DNA of 64,000 nucleotides from Lamellibrachia columna (GCA_963662155.1 OY759263.1:21560484-21624483); one strand, 5' to 3'; positions 1 to 14,266 are shown, counted from the stretch's first letter. Numbers and translations are program-made. Notes: generated by a model not told the origin, from the sequence alone.

Positions 1-543
1 CAGCTGTTGGTGGAGAATATATACATAACGACTACATTGAGTTGTCAACTGAAAAAATAGTCGTCAACATGTTGGCAACTGAACAATCGGTATGTGTATG
101 GCGGGCTTTACAACTGATCGCATTTGCGACTCGACTAATCTGGTTCCCGATTCAATTTTCGCATCGGACAAGACTCCCAGTTGCAGGCTGGATTTAAGTC
201 TTAACGAGTTGGCGATCAGGAGTCGTAGTCTCGGTTTCCGCGCACACTGACGACTTGCTGAGCAAAAATAGCATAACAGTTGCCAGTGCATAGCTCGCAC
301 TCCAGTTCGGGTCTTACTCAGAGTTGGCATATACTTTTTTGTTCAAATGAGGCCTAACTATTATGCAATTCGCTGTTTCTCTTTAAATGTGATATTTCTC
401 CTAATTAGCAATTATTACCCTTTAAAGCAACAATCCAACATTGCTATGAAGCCTTCATGCCAACGCTAACTGTTACGTTACTACGAAGTCGCTGCAACGA
501 TATTTGAGACCTGATCAATCCGACTACACCAGGACTGTTTCAC
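1..543. other. No gene recognised
   Basis: I see no coding region, RNA gene or repeat with a clear identity here. The short minus-strand open frame near 64-330 has no recognisable domain. The stretch lies left of the L2-like LINE and may belong to an intron or the 3' part of the SLC25A39/40-like gene, but I found no further exon of it. Confidence 0.4.
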
Positions 544-2490
544 AACGTCGTGAATCAGCGATGGGGTAATGACAAAGCTTTCTCTACTTCGTGTTCTCGT
601 GAACTGGAAACTCTCACTATCAATTGCCAGCCGTTCTATTCCCCGAGACAGTTCGCTTCGGTCGTACTGTTGGGTGTTTACTGTTTACATTCCCCCGATG
701 CCAGTGCTACCAAGGCAGTCAACCAGTTGGCTGTATATGTGGTGACAGCAGAATCGGCTCATCCTGACAATGTCGACATCATTCGTCGTCATTAATCACA
801 CAAGCTTGAAGAAGGTACTGCCCAGGTACAAGCAGCACGTAGACTGTGCCACACGCAACAGCAAGGTCCTACATCACTGTTACACAGTCTTTAAGGATGT
901 GTACCTCGGAGAGTCTGACCACGGAACGGTCGTCCTCATCCCCACGTACAAACAGAAACTGAAAACTCTGAAGCCAACAAAGAAGACTGTCAGGAGGCAG
1001 ACGGACGAGTCGACTGAAGCTCTTCGGGGATGCCTGGAGAGCACAGATTGGTACATGTTTAAAGAAGCATATCCTGACCTAGACGAGTACGCTGACACCG
1101 TGACATCCTACATCAGCTGGTGCGAGGAGGTGTGCACGAAGACAAAGAATGTCACCCTGTATAGCAACGATAAACCATGGTTCACCAGGGCATCAAGCAG
1201 AAACTGGCGGAGAAGAAGACGGCATTCATCAGCGGCAGCAGGGAGGAATTCAGGATAGCTAAGTGCGAGGTGTAGAAGGCGGCCAATTTTGAGCACAAGC
1301 GTAAACTTGAGGAACAGTTCGCTTCCAACAACACCAGAACTGTCTGGCAAGGCCTGCAGCAGATCACGCAGTACAAGCAAAGCGCTGCGGATATCGACAA
1401 CAGTCACCCCTCCTTTCGCGACCAGCTGAACGACATCTACAGCAGATTTGATATGTTGAACACTTCGTCAGAGCAGCCCCCACTTCCAGCAGGCCCATCT
1501 CTGTCTCCGCCCTTTACAGTCCATTAAGCTGAGGTGAGGAGACTGTTCGAGAGACAGAGCACGCGAAAGGCCTCGGGTCCAGACAACATCTCCACATCCA
1601 CTCCGAGGAACTGCGCCGACCAACATTCTACGGTCTTCGCAGACATCTACAACTCCTCTTTCCAGCAGTGCAGATTTCCAGTCTGCTTGAAAACTTCCAC
1701 CAGCTTCAAAACTTCCACCACCTTCCCAAGAAGTCCAAGATCTCCCGGATGAACGACTACCGCCCAGTGGCACTGACCTCAGTCGCCATGAAAGTGTTTG
1801 AGCGCATAGTCCTCAATTACATGAAGACAGTCACCGACGGCCTCCAGGACCCGCACCAGTTTGCATAATTAAACAGGCAAACAGATCAGCAGATGATACG
1901 CTTTAGATCTGGAGCAGCCAGGAACCTATGCCAGGATCCTGTTCATTGACTTTAGCACACATTCAACACCATCATCCCCTACAAGCTAGTCAATAAACTT
2001 TCCTTGTTGAATGTACATCCTGCCATCTGTCACTGGGTTCTCGACTTTCTTCGTCATAGGCCTTAATCTGTCGAAGTCAACAACTCTCTCTCTCCAAACC
2101 TCTCATCCTGAATACTGGTGCCACACAAGGTTGTCTGCGATCCCCCTTTCTGTTCACTCTCTTCACAAATGTATCTGTCTCCGTGGACCAATCTGTCCTT
2201 GTAACTAAGTTTTCTGATTACACCATTGAGAATGCGGACGAGACCGCATACAGGGATGAGGTTCAGAGAATAGTTGGCTGGTGTGCAGATAACAACCTCG
2301 AATTGAACGTGTCAAAGATAAAAGAAATGATTGTTGATTTTCGCAGGAAGACGTCTCCCATCCGCCTTTCGTTAAATGAAGTGGAAGTCGAACAAGTTGA
2401 ATCTTTCAGATTCCTTGGGACAACAATCTCAAGCGATCTCAGTTGGGGCAATTGTGCATCACAATTGTGCATCACAAAAAACATAATTTA
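544..2490 (+). mobile_element. Decayed L2-like non-LTR retrotransposon
   Basis: Several open frames in different registers read, in order, as the end of an AP endonuclease domain (about 550-880), an endonuclease-RT linker with the hallmark KPWFT (near 1172-1186), an RT palm beginning YRPVALTSVAMKVFERIV (1757-1811), a degraded FIDFS...FNTIIP block (about 1945-1980), and the region after the catalytic site ending ESFRFLGTTISSDLSWG (about 2398-2445). The YADD catalytic block is damaged. Frameshifts and stops separate the blocks, so it is inactive. The order and wording match L2/Maui-type LINEs known from fish and marine invertebrates; the exact clade is inferred from memory. The 3' UTR and tail are not recognised. 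Confidence 0.8.
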
Positions 2491-4597
2491 AACGTATGTT
2501 TTCTGTGTAGTAATGCTGTCGTAGATTAACCACTGTGCCAATACTTTCGCAGAGTGTTACACTTAAGTCCAAACACAGTAAAACATATTCGTTCTCGAAA
2601 ACGGATGTGTTGACGAATTATATTCTTTCATTACGTGCTTTATACAGCGACGTCTAAAAAATTGGGCAGTGCGCTTTAGGGAATATGTGCCAGTTATAGG
2701 GACTTCCCAGACGGGTTCCGGAGGAATTTTTTATAATAAATAATTGTGCCCTTTTTATTTCATTGACTACTGTGAATAGCTAGTCCTCTTGCTGCCTTAT
2801 ATGAATGCGAAGCGATTCAATGATATATCAATGATATATGTTCAGTATTCACGCACTACAGATTTGAACATCAACGAACGTGATTCTCGATGACCTAAAT
2901 CACTCGAGGAAGGAGGTTAATTAAAACTCAAGAAGTTCTGTGAACCAAACTACTACATCTGAAGAAATTGATTACCTCTATTTTTGGTTACACTGACCAC
3001 TGCAAGCAAGCAGACAGACACGTTAAAACTCTTCCCATTTGATCGAATTAGCTGTGTTTTAAAACACCATCCTCAACGGATTTAGCCAATCGCAAACCTG
3101 GTTCGTTGGTGTTTATGTAACATCCACAGTCGATTTAATAAAAAATATGCCTATTTTTTTCAAATCATCGAATAAATTTACTTTAGTCGTTAAATCTGGC
3201 AAGGCTCAAAATATTGCCGATCGATGCGTGATTTGCACCCTCTCGCCGATCACATGATCAAGTTGAAAAATTTCACCATGGGTGAAATTCGTGAGTTTTC
3301 AGTGTTTCCATTTTCACATCACTTAATGTCTGACCAAACATAGAAATTCAATAGTTTGTCTGGTGATTTGAAGAAAACTACACACAAAAGTTGCACACAT
3401 GAGCTAGCATGTTGCTGTGGATATTAGGTAGGTTTTATTGTTCACAAAATTAATTTAAAATGAGACTAGCAAAAGCCACGGGTGAAACTCGTTTTCAGTG
3501 TTTCCATTTTCACTTACTTAATGTTTGGCCAAAATTAATTTGAAATGAAACTCTAAAAAAACCGAAATGAGGAAGGACCTTAAAGGTAAATGTGTACAGT
3601 TGCGTCTCACACTACTCAACAACAATAAATTCAAAATGGACAGTTGCATAAAGGATTTGTTGGCTGGGCAACGCCATTGTTATTTACGTCATTGCAACTG
3701 CGCACTTGAGTAACGTAACATAGTTCAAACAAAAACGAACATTATTGCGTTTCTAAACGCATTTTCAATACAAACACTATCCCCTAATGGTATGCAATTG
3801 AAACTGAAAGATTTCTTGACAAACAGTTTACCGAATGAACTGAATATGTGAAGAATCTGCGTGACGTAAGTTGTGGTGAATTGGAGAGGGGCTCGGCACC
3901 AATCGAGGGAAGTTTCGTTACGTCCTTGACTCTCGGCTAAACGATCTATGGATTGTTACAACATTGCTCGAATGTGTTCACGTTGCATAATTCTAAGCAC
4001 GTTTTCTTGTGATGTCACTACGGAAATCAGTAGTCTTTATTGTGCGTCAAGCAAGTAAAAACGTTATTTGGCTAGAATACAAATTGAAAATAGAAGCCTA
4101 ATCACAGCACATTGCCGACAGCACCTGCTGCCGATCTATTCGTTTGTCAAATGTTTTCATTAAACATAAACGTTGTGCTACATTGCATAATAAACTAGAA
4201 CAGACCGAAGTAGATTAATGTCCTTGTGTAGGCGCTGATGAATGCCCAAAGGACGCACACTTACGTTATATGACATACCTAATCGGTTGTCCGTCACACA
4301 CTGATTAATAGTAGCAGCAGGTTTAGTTAATACATCGTGCATTCATGTATCATACCAAGGATCACCTTTAATCATGTTGTTACTTCCAAGAATTCCTAGA
4401 TTTTTCTGCAAATAACCCTATTTTCTGACAAAGCACATTATTTATAATACCGAAAAATATCTAATAAAATGTTTTTCTTTACCCTGAAAGGAAATACGTC
4501 TCTCTGTTCGGCTGTTTATGCGCTTTGGATACCAATACACACAACTATACATATCTTATTGTAAAACATTTGTTCAATATAAATTCATCTTTCAAAC
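2491..4597. other. Non-coding; probably intron or flank of the carrier gene
   Basis: No frame of note. A local duplication is visible: a block with GTGTTTCCATTTTCAC followed by ACTTAATGT occurs near 3297 and again near 3499, both preceded by GGGTGAAA. If the SLC25A39/40-like gene continues to the left, this is intron. I looked for later carrier exons (second and third PX[DE]XX[KR] repeats) and saw none. Confidence 0.4.
3279..3540. repeat. Imperfect direct duplication of about 60 bp
   Basis: Two copies of a block starting GGGTGAAA(T/C)TCGT and containing GTGTTTCCATTTTCAC then TTAATGT lie about 200 bp apart (near 3279 and 3480). They differ by small deletions. No coding content is seen. Confidence 0.55.
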
Positions 4598-4632
4598 CTG
4601 AAGACGAATCTTGACGACGTCCAGCGGCGTTA
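4598..4632 (-). CDS. SLC25A39/40-like mitochondrial carrier, second coding exon (35-nt micro-exon)
   Basis: Read on the minus strand, the exon is preceded by an acceptor ending TTATTGCAG (4633-4634 is the AG) and followed by the donor GT at 4597-4596 (CAG|GTTTGA). Joined to the single overhanging G of the exon at 6054, it encodes VTPLDVVKIRLQ. This is the first carrier signature PX[DE]XX[KR] (PLDVVK) plus the following residues, nearly word for word as in SLC25A39/40. These proteins sit in the mitochondrial inner membrane and import glutathione. The phase (1 in, 0 out) is consistent with the preceding exon. Only 35 nt long, the exon is invisible to ORF-length searches. Downstream exons (expected below 4597) were not found, so the gene either continues outside the window or is a fragment. 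Confidence 0.8.
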
Positions 4633-4817
4633 CTGCAATAACACACAACCGCCATTCAGATACTCCTCTCTGTATTAACACAACAACCACATCGTTGACA
4701 AGAGACATGGTTACGGTTATGATAATTAAAGAAGCTAGCGACATGTTTTACACAATGCTTTTGCAGCTACAGTATAGCCATCGTTCTTTGCTCAGTACAT
4801 TCACAAAAAGATTTGTT

Positions 4818-4908
<91 letters not shown>

Positions 4909-6053
4909 GTATGTGAGACTTCCATTAAGGCTAACAAGTAGTTATGCCAGCAACTAGCTGCACTCACAAGAGCCACCCAAGTATAGGTAAAAAAGATATA
5001 AATCCTGGCGTATACAATAGTAGCATATTGTGGAAGAACAACTGGCACTTTCTAGTTGATACATCATAACATGAATACTTGATTATGGATTGAATGGCTA
5101 GTCATCCACGAGAATATCACCTTATTCATATTTACACAGGATTAAATATAACAACGTATAGAAATACCTGGTACCTTGGTTATGCCAAGAATCTGAGTTA
5201 GATTAAGTAAATTACTAAGTACTTAGCGTTAGCAGGCTATGGCAAATCATAGATAATTACCACATTTGAGAAAACGAAAATTTTTTGAAAAGTGAATAGG
5301 CATGTGATTTCAACAAGTCTTGGAGTAGACTATTGTGGCTCATCTTTGCATTTTTAAATGGTGAATGAAGTTAGCAAAGCAAGTGTAGACAAAAATAGAG
5401 TTTTCAGATAAAATGTCCATATGTATACATACAATACAAGTAAATATATATATATATAAACGTACACGTCTTTTATTAAAAGTATACAACTGACCAATCG
5501 AATACAATGAAAGCTAAACTTGTCTTTAATATGTTTTTTAGGTTCTGACACATAGCACATCTGCAACCTTCTTCAACACATGTTGATTTTTATTTTACTC
5601 CGTCATATATATTGTAGGGATCTACTACAACTTGACTTCCCCAATTTCCATTTAATAGTGCTTTGTATTATTGCATATTGTGTATGAAATTTACTTTGTT
5701 TATACTCCTTATTAAAAAATAAATGAATTAAATTATGGCTAATATCCTGGAATCTGGATCAGTGTGGCATAATTGTCTATTTGTGAAAATATTGTCTTTC
5801 TCAATGTTAGTTTCAAAGTCAGTTCAATTATGCTGAGTGGAAATAATAAGACACAGGGGTCACCTAGCCAACATGGATAACATTGGCCACGCTACCGCTT
5901 CGAAATATGAATGTATGAACAAAACATGTACACAAGCGAACCAGGAAAGGCCTTAGACTTATCCGAAATGGTTTTTCCCCATAAAAAAAATACAGTGTCT
6001 ATGCAATCACGCATTTAGTTGTTGCCTAACAACCGTAGATACATTGCCCGTAC
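4633..6053 (-). other. Intron 1 of the SLC25A39/40-like gene
   Basis: The minus-strand intron begins GTACGG at 6053 and ends TTATTGCAG at 4633, 1421 bp. Apart from the AT run at 4821-4906 and a short one near 5440-5458, I see nothing in it: no ORF with a domain and no mobile element I can name. Confidence 0.7.
4821..4906. repeat. (TA)n microsatellite inside the carrier intron
   Basis: An uninterrupted AT dinucleotide run of about 86 bp, located in the intron between the two carrier exons. Frames through it read as IYIYIY and are artefacts. Confidence 0.98.
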
Positions 6054-6159
6054 CGAAGAGAGAAGTTATCATTGCCCCGGCACAAGATGATACCATCCGT
6101 TGTTTTGTAGTGATATTCACGGGTGCCTCTTCTCCGTTGACCTTGTCTTTCACCATCAT
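6054..6159 (-). CDS. SLC25A39/40-like mitochondrial carrier, first coding exon
   Basis: The minus strand reads from an ATG at 6159 (a second ATG follows directly) through 35 codons plus one base and stops at a donor GTACGG (6053-6052). The peptide ends QRMVSSCAGAMITSLF, which aligns with the start of transmembrane helix 1 in SLC25A39/40 (a GA..TS... pattern immediately before V/M-TPLDVVK). The micro-exon at 4598-4632 supplies exactly that continuation in the correct phase. The N-terminal segment MMVKDKVNGEEAPVN is hydrophilic, as is usual before helix 1. A possible acceptor (CCTTGCAG, ending at 6196) lies 36 bp upstream of the ATG, suggesting a 5' UTR intron. SLC25A39/40 proteins supply glutathione to the mitochondrial matrix. 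It could be a retained fragment rather than a live gene, but both splice sites and the frame are intact. Confidence 0.8.
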
Positions 6160-6195
6160 GTTTATTTTGTCCGATGCAGTGCGATACACCCAGTA

Positions 6196-7236
6196 CTGCA
6201 AGGCTATGTCTACGTTGCAAATGATCTCGTCTTTCTGTCGACTTTTGCATTGTTGGCTGCAGTGAACAAGTTAGCAGCAGCCTAAGCCATGCCCATTTGT
6301 TTAGGTATCTGTTCCTTAGATCAGATGGAAGGAAAAGTAACCTCGACTGGATTCGTGTCATTGTTTCTTCTCACGTCGTTACGTAATAATATATAACACG
6401 TCACGATTTCGTCATATTAGTTTGGCCTCTTGCTGATTGAGATTTAGATGCGCATTCCTCGTAGTTGCGTGTGCATATCACTTTGTTGCCGTGCATTGTT
6501 AAGCATCTGTCATCTATTTATATGTGTTAGAATAATTATCATAACATAATTTTATCTTGGTTATAAGAATGCAAATGCCCCCGTGAGCAAATGCCACGTG
6601 TGAGTAAATGTCATATGGGCAAATGTCCCCTGCGAGCAAATATTCTGCAGGCATATGTTATCATGACAAATACCAATTTGTATGCACCAAGGTGCCACAA
6701 TCACACCTTGGGCCCGGCTGTGTGTGTGGTAAGTTTCTAACTAAAGTTGCTTTATAAGCATATAGAATGAGCTTTTATTCCACCGGAAGTTGCAAGTAAA
6801 GCGTCCAGTTTGACGCCGCAGTTTTACGTGCACCAAACAGTCTCCACGCACCGATGGTGATATACGCGTAATTACCGGCCAGTTGTTATTGTTCTAATTA
6901 TCAATGAATAATTACACACTGGGATTGAGTGGGTGTTGAATCGAGTTAACAGAATTATCACTAGATAGCCCACTATCGCAACCAGACCAGATAATTTGGT
7001 TAATTGGACTTAGTTAATTGAGACGAGCGATGACGTGAGAAGGACATAATTAAACGCCGAGTCTGCTTCACAAGTGATTCAACGTTTACTACAATGCACA
7101 CACATTACATTGATTTTGCTGTGGGTGGACTGTTTGCAGATTTGGTTTCGTATTACGCGGCATTCCTACACGATTACTGCCAACATGAGTTTAACACGAG
7201 GACTAGCACGAAAACGTCGCTTACAAGAATTGCTTT
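6196..7236. other. No gene recognised; degenerate short tandem near 6570-6650
   Basis: Probably the upstream region or 5' UTR intron of the minus-strand carrier gene. Between about 6570 and 6650, a phrase of the form (G/T)AGCAAATG(C/T)C recurs four or five times at 16-22 bp spacing, once next to a CACGTG E-box. No coding signal. Confidence 0.4.
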
Positions 7237-7506
7237 GCACACGCACACGCACACGCACACGCACACGCACACGCACACGCACACGCACACGCACACGCAC
7301 ACGCACACGCACACGCACACGCACACGCACACGCACACGCACACGCACACGCACACGCACACGAACACGCACACGCACACGCACACGCACACGCACACGC
7401 ACACGCACACGCACACGCACACGCACACGCACACGCACACGCACACGCACACGCACACGCACACGCACACGCACACGCACACGCGCACACACGCACACAC
7501 GCACAC
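7237..7506. repeat. (CACACG)n hexanucleotide microsatellite
   Basis: About 44 copies of CACACG/CACGCA with one interruption (ACGAACACG near 7362-7370) and a degenerate right end. Alternating purine-pyrimidine sequence can adopt Z-DNA. All six frames are open, giving the spurious THTHTH, RTRTRT and VCVCVC peptides. Confidence 0.97.
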
Positions 7507-7769
7507 TCAGTGTTTTTCAGATTGTTTTTCTAATTATAATTATTCGCTAATTAATAACATGTCTTCCACATTTCAAATGTAATCAATTAACGAAAATAAT
7601 TACAAAAACAAGACTTGATTTGCAAAAGCATGTTTTTTCAATTAACATACCATGCACCTATTTTGTAGTAAAAAAGGAAAGAAAAGATTAATCACAGTGG
7701 GACCTGCAGTTTTGTGTGCTTTTCTCTGAATCAGTCAAAGGGCGTGTAAGCCCTTTTGCATACCTGCTC

Positions 7770-8164
<395 letters not shown>

Positions 8165-8700
8165 GTTGTCCTTATCCACTGTTTCCTATCGGCAACCTTT
8201 CTCACCCACCTGTCACCCCCCCCTCAGCCTTTCTCACATCCCTCTTAACGCAGTCTTCCCAAGTTAATTGTGGTCTCCTCATTTTATTGTGGGTTCGCTT
8301 TTCACCACCTCTGCTGCCTTTGCTAAGCTAAGCGTTAAGCTAAACTACATCCCAATATTTTCTTTCAGGTAATTCATCCTCCTTCTGTCCACCTTCTTTG
8401 TTCATGTAATTCTCCGGACCCAGTTGGTCTAGCAAACTTGCAGCAACTTCTGTTGTTGCTCTCTCAGTGCCACCGTTTCTTCGAGAAATTCTATTCGATT
8501 TTGTCGTCACTAGGTCAGCCGGCTGCTTTTCTCAACGACACGCAGATAAAAGGCGTCATTCATATTTAGCCCAGAGGACAATGAAAATAGAAACGTAATT
8601 ACCGAGTTCTGCCTACGTCACCTGCCGCCAGTGCTAACCATGCGTGAAATGTGTTAAAATATAAACATTACGCTACATTGCATTGCATAACCACTGAAGC
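8165..8700. other. No gene; contains a dispersed repeat shared with 4090-4200
   Basis: Pyrimidine-rich at first. Near 8586-8690 the sequence (GAAAATAGAA, CACCTGCCGCC, then ATAAACATTACGCTACATTGCAT) resembles 4088-4193 (GAAAATAGAAG, CACCTGCTGCCG, ATAAACGTTGTGCTACATTGCAT), so a dispersed repeat of about 110 bp is present at both places. Confidence 0.5.
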
Positions 8701-8713
8701 GTGAATGTCTGAA

Positions 8714-8719
8714 TATAAG
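8714..8719 (+). promoter_or_regulatory. Candidate TATA box (TATAAG)
   Basis: TATAAG sits 25-30 bp upstream of a GC-richer block (from about 8744) that ends in a consensus splice donor. The CATCACT context near 8741-8746 could serve as initiator. This is an inferred core promoter; start-site data do not exist here. Confidence 0.4.
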
Positions 8720-8743
8720 CCGAGGTGTTCGGCGGATCTCATC

Positions 8744-8869
8744 ACTACGCGGCGCCAGCTGAAAGAGACGGCAGCAGTCTAACACCACCGAGACGAACGC
8801 GGATACGGAAGGTGCCGTTGTTTGTGGGAAAAGGGGGATACGAGAGTCTGGTTAGAGAGATAACGTTAG
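8744..8869 (+). other. Candidate non-coding first exon with splice donor
   Basis: A 126-bp block, higher in GC than its surroundings, ends with GTTAG|GTGAGT (donor GT at 8870-8871), a full consensus donor. It has no long frame, as expected for a 5' UTR exon. The nearest downstream plus-strand acceptor that precedes a convincing coding exon is at 14241-14250, in front of the secreted peptide precursor. I therefore infer, without proof, that this is its leader exon, with an intron of about 5.4 kb. It could equally belong to a transcript I cannot see. Confidence 0.4.
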
Positions 8870-9229
8870 GTGAGTAACGTGGACACGATACGTTTGGTTT
8901 TTGTACAGATTTATAATTATGTAAAACATTTCTTGTATTTAAAATTTCGATCAGTGTTCATTCTCAGAATACTCTTTACATAGCAATGCCAATAACATTA
9001 TTTTTACGCAGAATGAAATATTATTATTATTTATAATATTAGTGCTAATTTGTTTGTGAAGTATAAGTAACTGAATATAATTGTCATGGTGGCCGGCGAT
9101 CTTTCAAGTCTTTTTATTCACAATCGGCACATATTATAACTGTACTCTTATGTTCATGGTTTAACCTTTATAAGTACCTCTGCTAAATATCATTGTCTGT
9201 ATATTATGTCATGATATGGAACGGGTATG

Positions 9230-9470
9230 AGTGTCGAAGAGAGCGGATGCTTTGGAGTGTAAGGTAGAAGGAGAAGAGGAAGACCGAAACTGGGATGGGA
9301 GGACTGTGTGAAGAGATATTTAGTGGGAGTGGGAGGGAAGGGGAGGGGAGGAGAGGGGAGGGGAGAATGAGAGCAAGTGATAGGGCGGAGTGGAGTCAAT
9401 TGGTGGAGATGGTAGTAAAACGGGACTAGTTATGAAGAAGGGGAAAAATCGACGACCGGTATCGGTGCCA
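9230..9470 (+). mobile_element. LINE 3'-end fragment (RTE-like C-terminus)
   Basis: One frame reads GRRRRGRPKLGWEDCV followed by KR from about 9264, the post-RT 'G(K/R)RxxGRPxxxWxDxV' block found near the C-terminus of many RTE-type LINE proteins, here with no catalytic domain attached. Frames shift afterwards in a purine-rich stretch. A dead fragment. Confidence 0.6.
9324..9364 (+). other. Potential G-quadruplex tract
   Basis: At least six runs of three or four G separated by one to six bases (GGGAGTGGGAGGGAAGGGG and onward) on the plus strand satisfy the usual G3+N1-7 pattern. It lies in the LINE fragment and has no evident regulatory partner. Confidence 0.6.
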
Positions 9471-9811
9471 GCCTCACCCCGGGGAAAAGGACGAGAGCAA
9501 CAACGTCTCTGCTCAGATTTATTGATTAATTTCTGTTCGACACAGTTGACGACCTTTTCCATTGACAATTTAGAAGCTGGCACGAATAGTGTACTTTTTT
9601 TCTGCTGTTTCACATAATCATTGTTTGAGGATCGGTTCTACCTCGGGTGATTTTATTTTACATCTTCTTTGGTTCCTCAGCTACCATTTCAGAAATACAG
9701 TAGCGCAGAATGTTGCGTCCCTCTTGTTTAAACTGCAATATATCCATTTACTGAATTGTTTCACTATTTGTTCTTATTCTTCTACGTTTTAAGAAATTAT
9801 AGCCTTCTACG

Positions 9812-11301
<1,490 letters not shown>

Positions 11302-12344
11302 TTATTTTGAAAACAACGAAATATATATATTTATTTTGTAAAAATATTTATTTTGTAAACAACGAAAGCTCAGACGATCCAGAATAAATCCTTACATAAG
11401 TCAGGTTACGAATCTTTATAAAATCATCGTAAATGATTTTAGCTTCTAGTGTTTTTCATTTTGTAACTGAAACGGTATTTTTGCCGACATTCCAGCACCA
11501 ACATGTCATATCATGAAAGTTTAAAACTTTTAACCGTCGCAAGTTCTACGTATATTTTACACATTTCTTTTTCTGTGCGTAATGTTGAGTGAACATTTCA
11601 GGTCACTATCAAGTGGCATCTAGTGTTTGCAGTGACTTTATGAGAACTATAATTAAGTGAGGGTCTTTGTGTTGTAGAGGAAATAATACAAAATTAATCA
11701 AGAACCACCCGAATATAATCCCCTCCTGGCTTATCAAGCAACACACGCTGTCGAGGCCAATATTGGTTTTAGATAGTTGAAAGTTCATAGAACGGCTCTG
11801 ATTTCAGAAAACGCAAAAAAGTAAATTCACTTAACGATTTTTGTCACCTGTAAGACTTTTCTTCTTGGACCATTTCCATTGCTTTTAAGTATCAACAATG
11901 CCATCAGTGTCGTCATGTGAGTTTGCCACGTCTATCACTACTTGATGTATGTGGCGACATTATGATTATTGCACCTTGATGTTGACCAGAACTCGTAGTA
12001 CAGCCAAATTAGAGCCAACCCGTAATAAAGTGTTTTAAATTTTTTTACTGGCTACAAAATAAGACGACATATTTCAAATCAAGCGCCTTGATTCCTGAGC
12101 ACTGTTAACATTCAGACCATACAAAAAAGTGCAATTCCTTCGGTTATGCTTTTATCGTCGCCGATAGCCGAAATACACCTGAATAAACACATCGAATAAA
12201 ATATGGGTATTAACTAAATATACTTAAACAAACAGGGCGAAGCAAAAGCAGACACAGTTTTATGGTAAAATATCCGGTTTGTATTTTTAGTGAAATTGAC
12301 CTGACCCGTAGCAGTTGTATTCAAAGTTTTATACATGTATTCCT
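11302..12344. other. No gene recognised
   Basis: AT-rich unique sequence apart from the short recurrent phrase at its left edge. No domain-bearing frame and no recognisable element. Confidence 0.4.
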
Positions 12345-12860
12345 ATCTCAGAACTTACTTACTTATCCAATTCGTGGCTGGGTGTAGCACACAAGGCTCG
12401 CACAAGATCTCGCCAGTTCCCTCTGTCTTGAGCTCTCCTTGCCGGTGTGCCCCGTGTCAGCCCAGCAGCCTTCATTTCTCCTTCCACAGTTTGTGCCAAG
12501 TGCTTTTTCATCTTCCCTTCCAAGCATACGCTGTTTTCGCTGGTAGGTCATTGGTAATTCTGAACACATCCAAGCAATTTCCATGTTCTCCTTTTCAGGA
12601 TGATGCAAGTTTTCACGTTTTGGTGTTTGATAGAGTCTGGTGCTGGCGATAGTCTCAGGCCAATACATCTGCAGCATCTTCCTTCCGCATCTCAGTAACT
12701 CTGCACGCAATATAGGTGACACACGTGCAGAAGGATCGTTCATTAGACCTCCCCCGGTGGACTTCTGAATGTCATTAATCTGCACGGGTAGCTTTTTGTC
12801 ATTGCACATTGCGTGCACTGCCGGTTTGCTGATTGAGTGTGCATCTGACCTAGCAGACAT
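12345..12860 (-). mobile_element. 3' end of a LINE with (TAAG)n tail
   Basis: On the minus strand, one frame ends NWRDLVRALCATPSHELDK and is followed by GATAAGTAAGTAAG (about 12355-12370). The 'W..LV.ALC' ending plus a TAAG tail is the same 3' signature seen at 21380-21470 and 39540-39615. Upstream text in other frames is degraded. Only the C-terminal region survives. Confidence 0.65.
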
Positions 12861-14240
12861 AACGGTTTATTCGACTGTACTCTTTGACAGTTGTATAACA
12901 ACTGGTCGTTGACCTTACAAATGGTGGCACTAACGAGTTGTCCTCATGTCGGCACGGTTGACACGCTTGTCTCCTTGTTATGTGCATCTGTATTGTTCTA
13001 CGATTGCATAGAGCTTTGTCTTGGTATATTGATTTGTTAATAGTTGACCATGTTTCAACAAAATTGCGTCTTCCAATGTGTTCTCGATTACCATATTCTA
13101 TATCTACGTATACAATAATTGACCAAGAGCACATTACATCATCTGTTGCATGTATAGGATCTCAGAGGGAACAGAGGGGGCAAGCCATTAGTTTGCCATG
13201 CTACGATGTAGTGACACAATATGTCATATCCGAAAATTTTCTTTTCCCAAAGCCAAAGGCAGCTGTGGTCCAATACCCACACCCAAATTCCATCTTCTAT
13301 CTCTGGCAACTAGGCACAGACAAGCACTTCCCCATGCGAATTGTTTATGTCTTATATGTGCCTTATCACCAAATCACACGTGAACATCCTCTGTCTCTTC
13401 ATTTGACTGTAAGACCGTCAATCATCCCAGTCGTATTGCTCTGTATCTTCACTTCCGCGTAAGAACGTCTGTTTAATGTTATTTTACCTACTTACTTGCT
13501 TAATAAAGAAAGTAAAGACACAGGACCTAGAGTGAATGGCTGCAGATAGAAATGGATGGCGTCGATTGCCCTCTGCCTTGTGTGCTGACGGGACAGGGCG
13601 TGTGTAAGTTGCCTATTAGTTATTGTACTCTCGGTCTCATTTAGTCAGTCTTGTTCACACATCCCCTGGTGTCTGACTTCTTGTTTTACTACCCATCGCC
13701 TTAGATTCATGTGCTGTGTGGTTGCTAGTCAGGCTCAATGTCCATCTCTTTCTAGTCCTTCCTTCTCATCTATCATTCTCCGCTGCCTATCATGTTCAGT
13801 TCCGCCACCTCCTGCAGCTCAATGTCCACCTGTTCACGAATCCCTCTATTTAAGTGACATTCCTCGAGCCTCAACATCGACATGTCGCAAATGTAAATGC
13901 ATTATCCTGTCTATGCGCAGTTAATACAAGAAAGAATACGTATGTTAGTGTACCATGTGTCTAAGGATAACAGAACATGTTGAACAACACGTTTCCAAGG
14001 CATATTATCCGGTGACAGGATTAAATAAGCAATGAATAATTTAAATCAAATACACACATCAATTATGTTGTATAACTAGAATCGATTGACAAGACCAGTC
14101 ATCGCATACACGCGCACGTCAACGTGCACAGTGTCACCATTGACATGTAGGTATACAAATGCAGTTGAATATGGTTCGTTTGCTAACTAATGTATAACTT
14201 GTAAACCACCAACTCTCCTTGGCTATATACCGTGTTTCTC
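12861..14240. other. No gene recognised; probable intron of the precursor gene
   Basis: The 160-codon plus frame at 12980-13462 has no recognisable domain and its composition looks random, so I do not annotate it. If the leader exon at 8744-8869 belongs to the precursor at 14267, this is intron. Confidence 0.4.
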
Positions 14241-14266
14241 TGTCTTACAGCGTGAGGAACGACACC

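Noticed and set aside
1..4597. Further SLC25A39/40 exons left of the micro-exon
   Set aside because: Looked for the second and third carrier signatures and the WSGLP..L block on the minus strand; none seen.
12980..13462. 160-codon plus-strand frame
   Set aside because: No domain, no homologous wording, no splice or promoter signals in suitable places.
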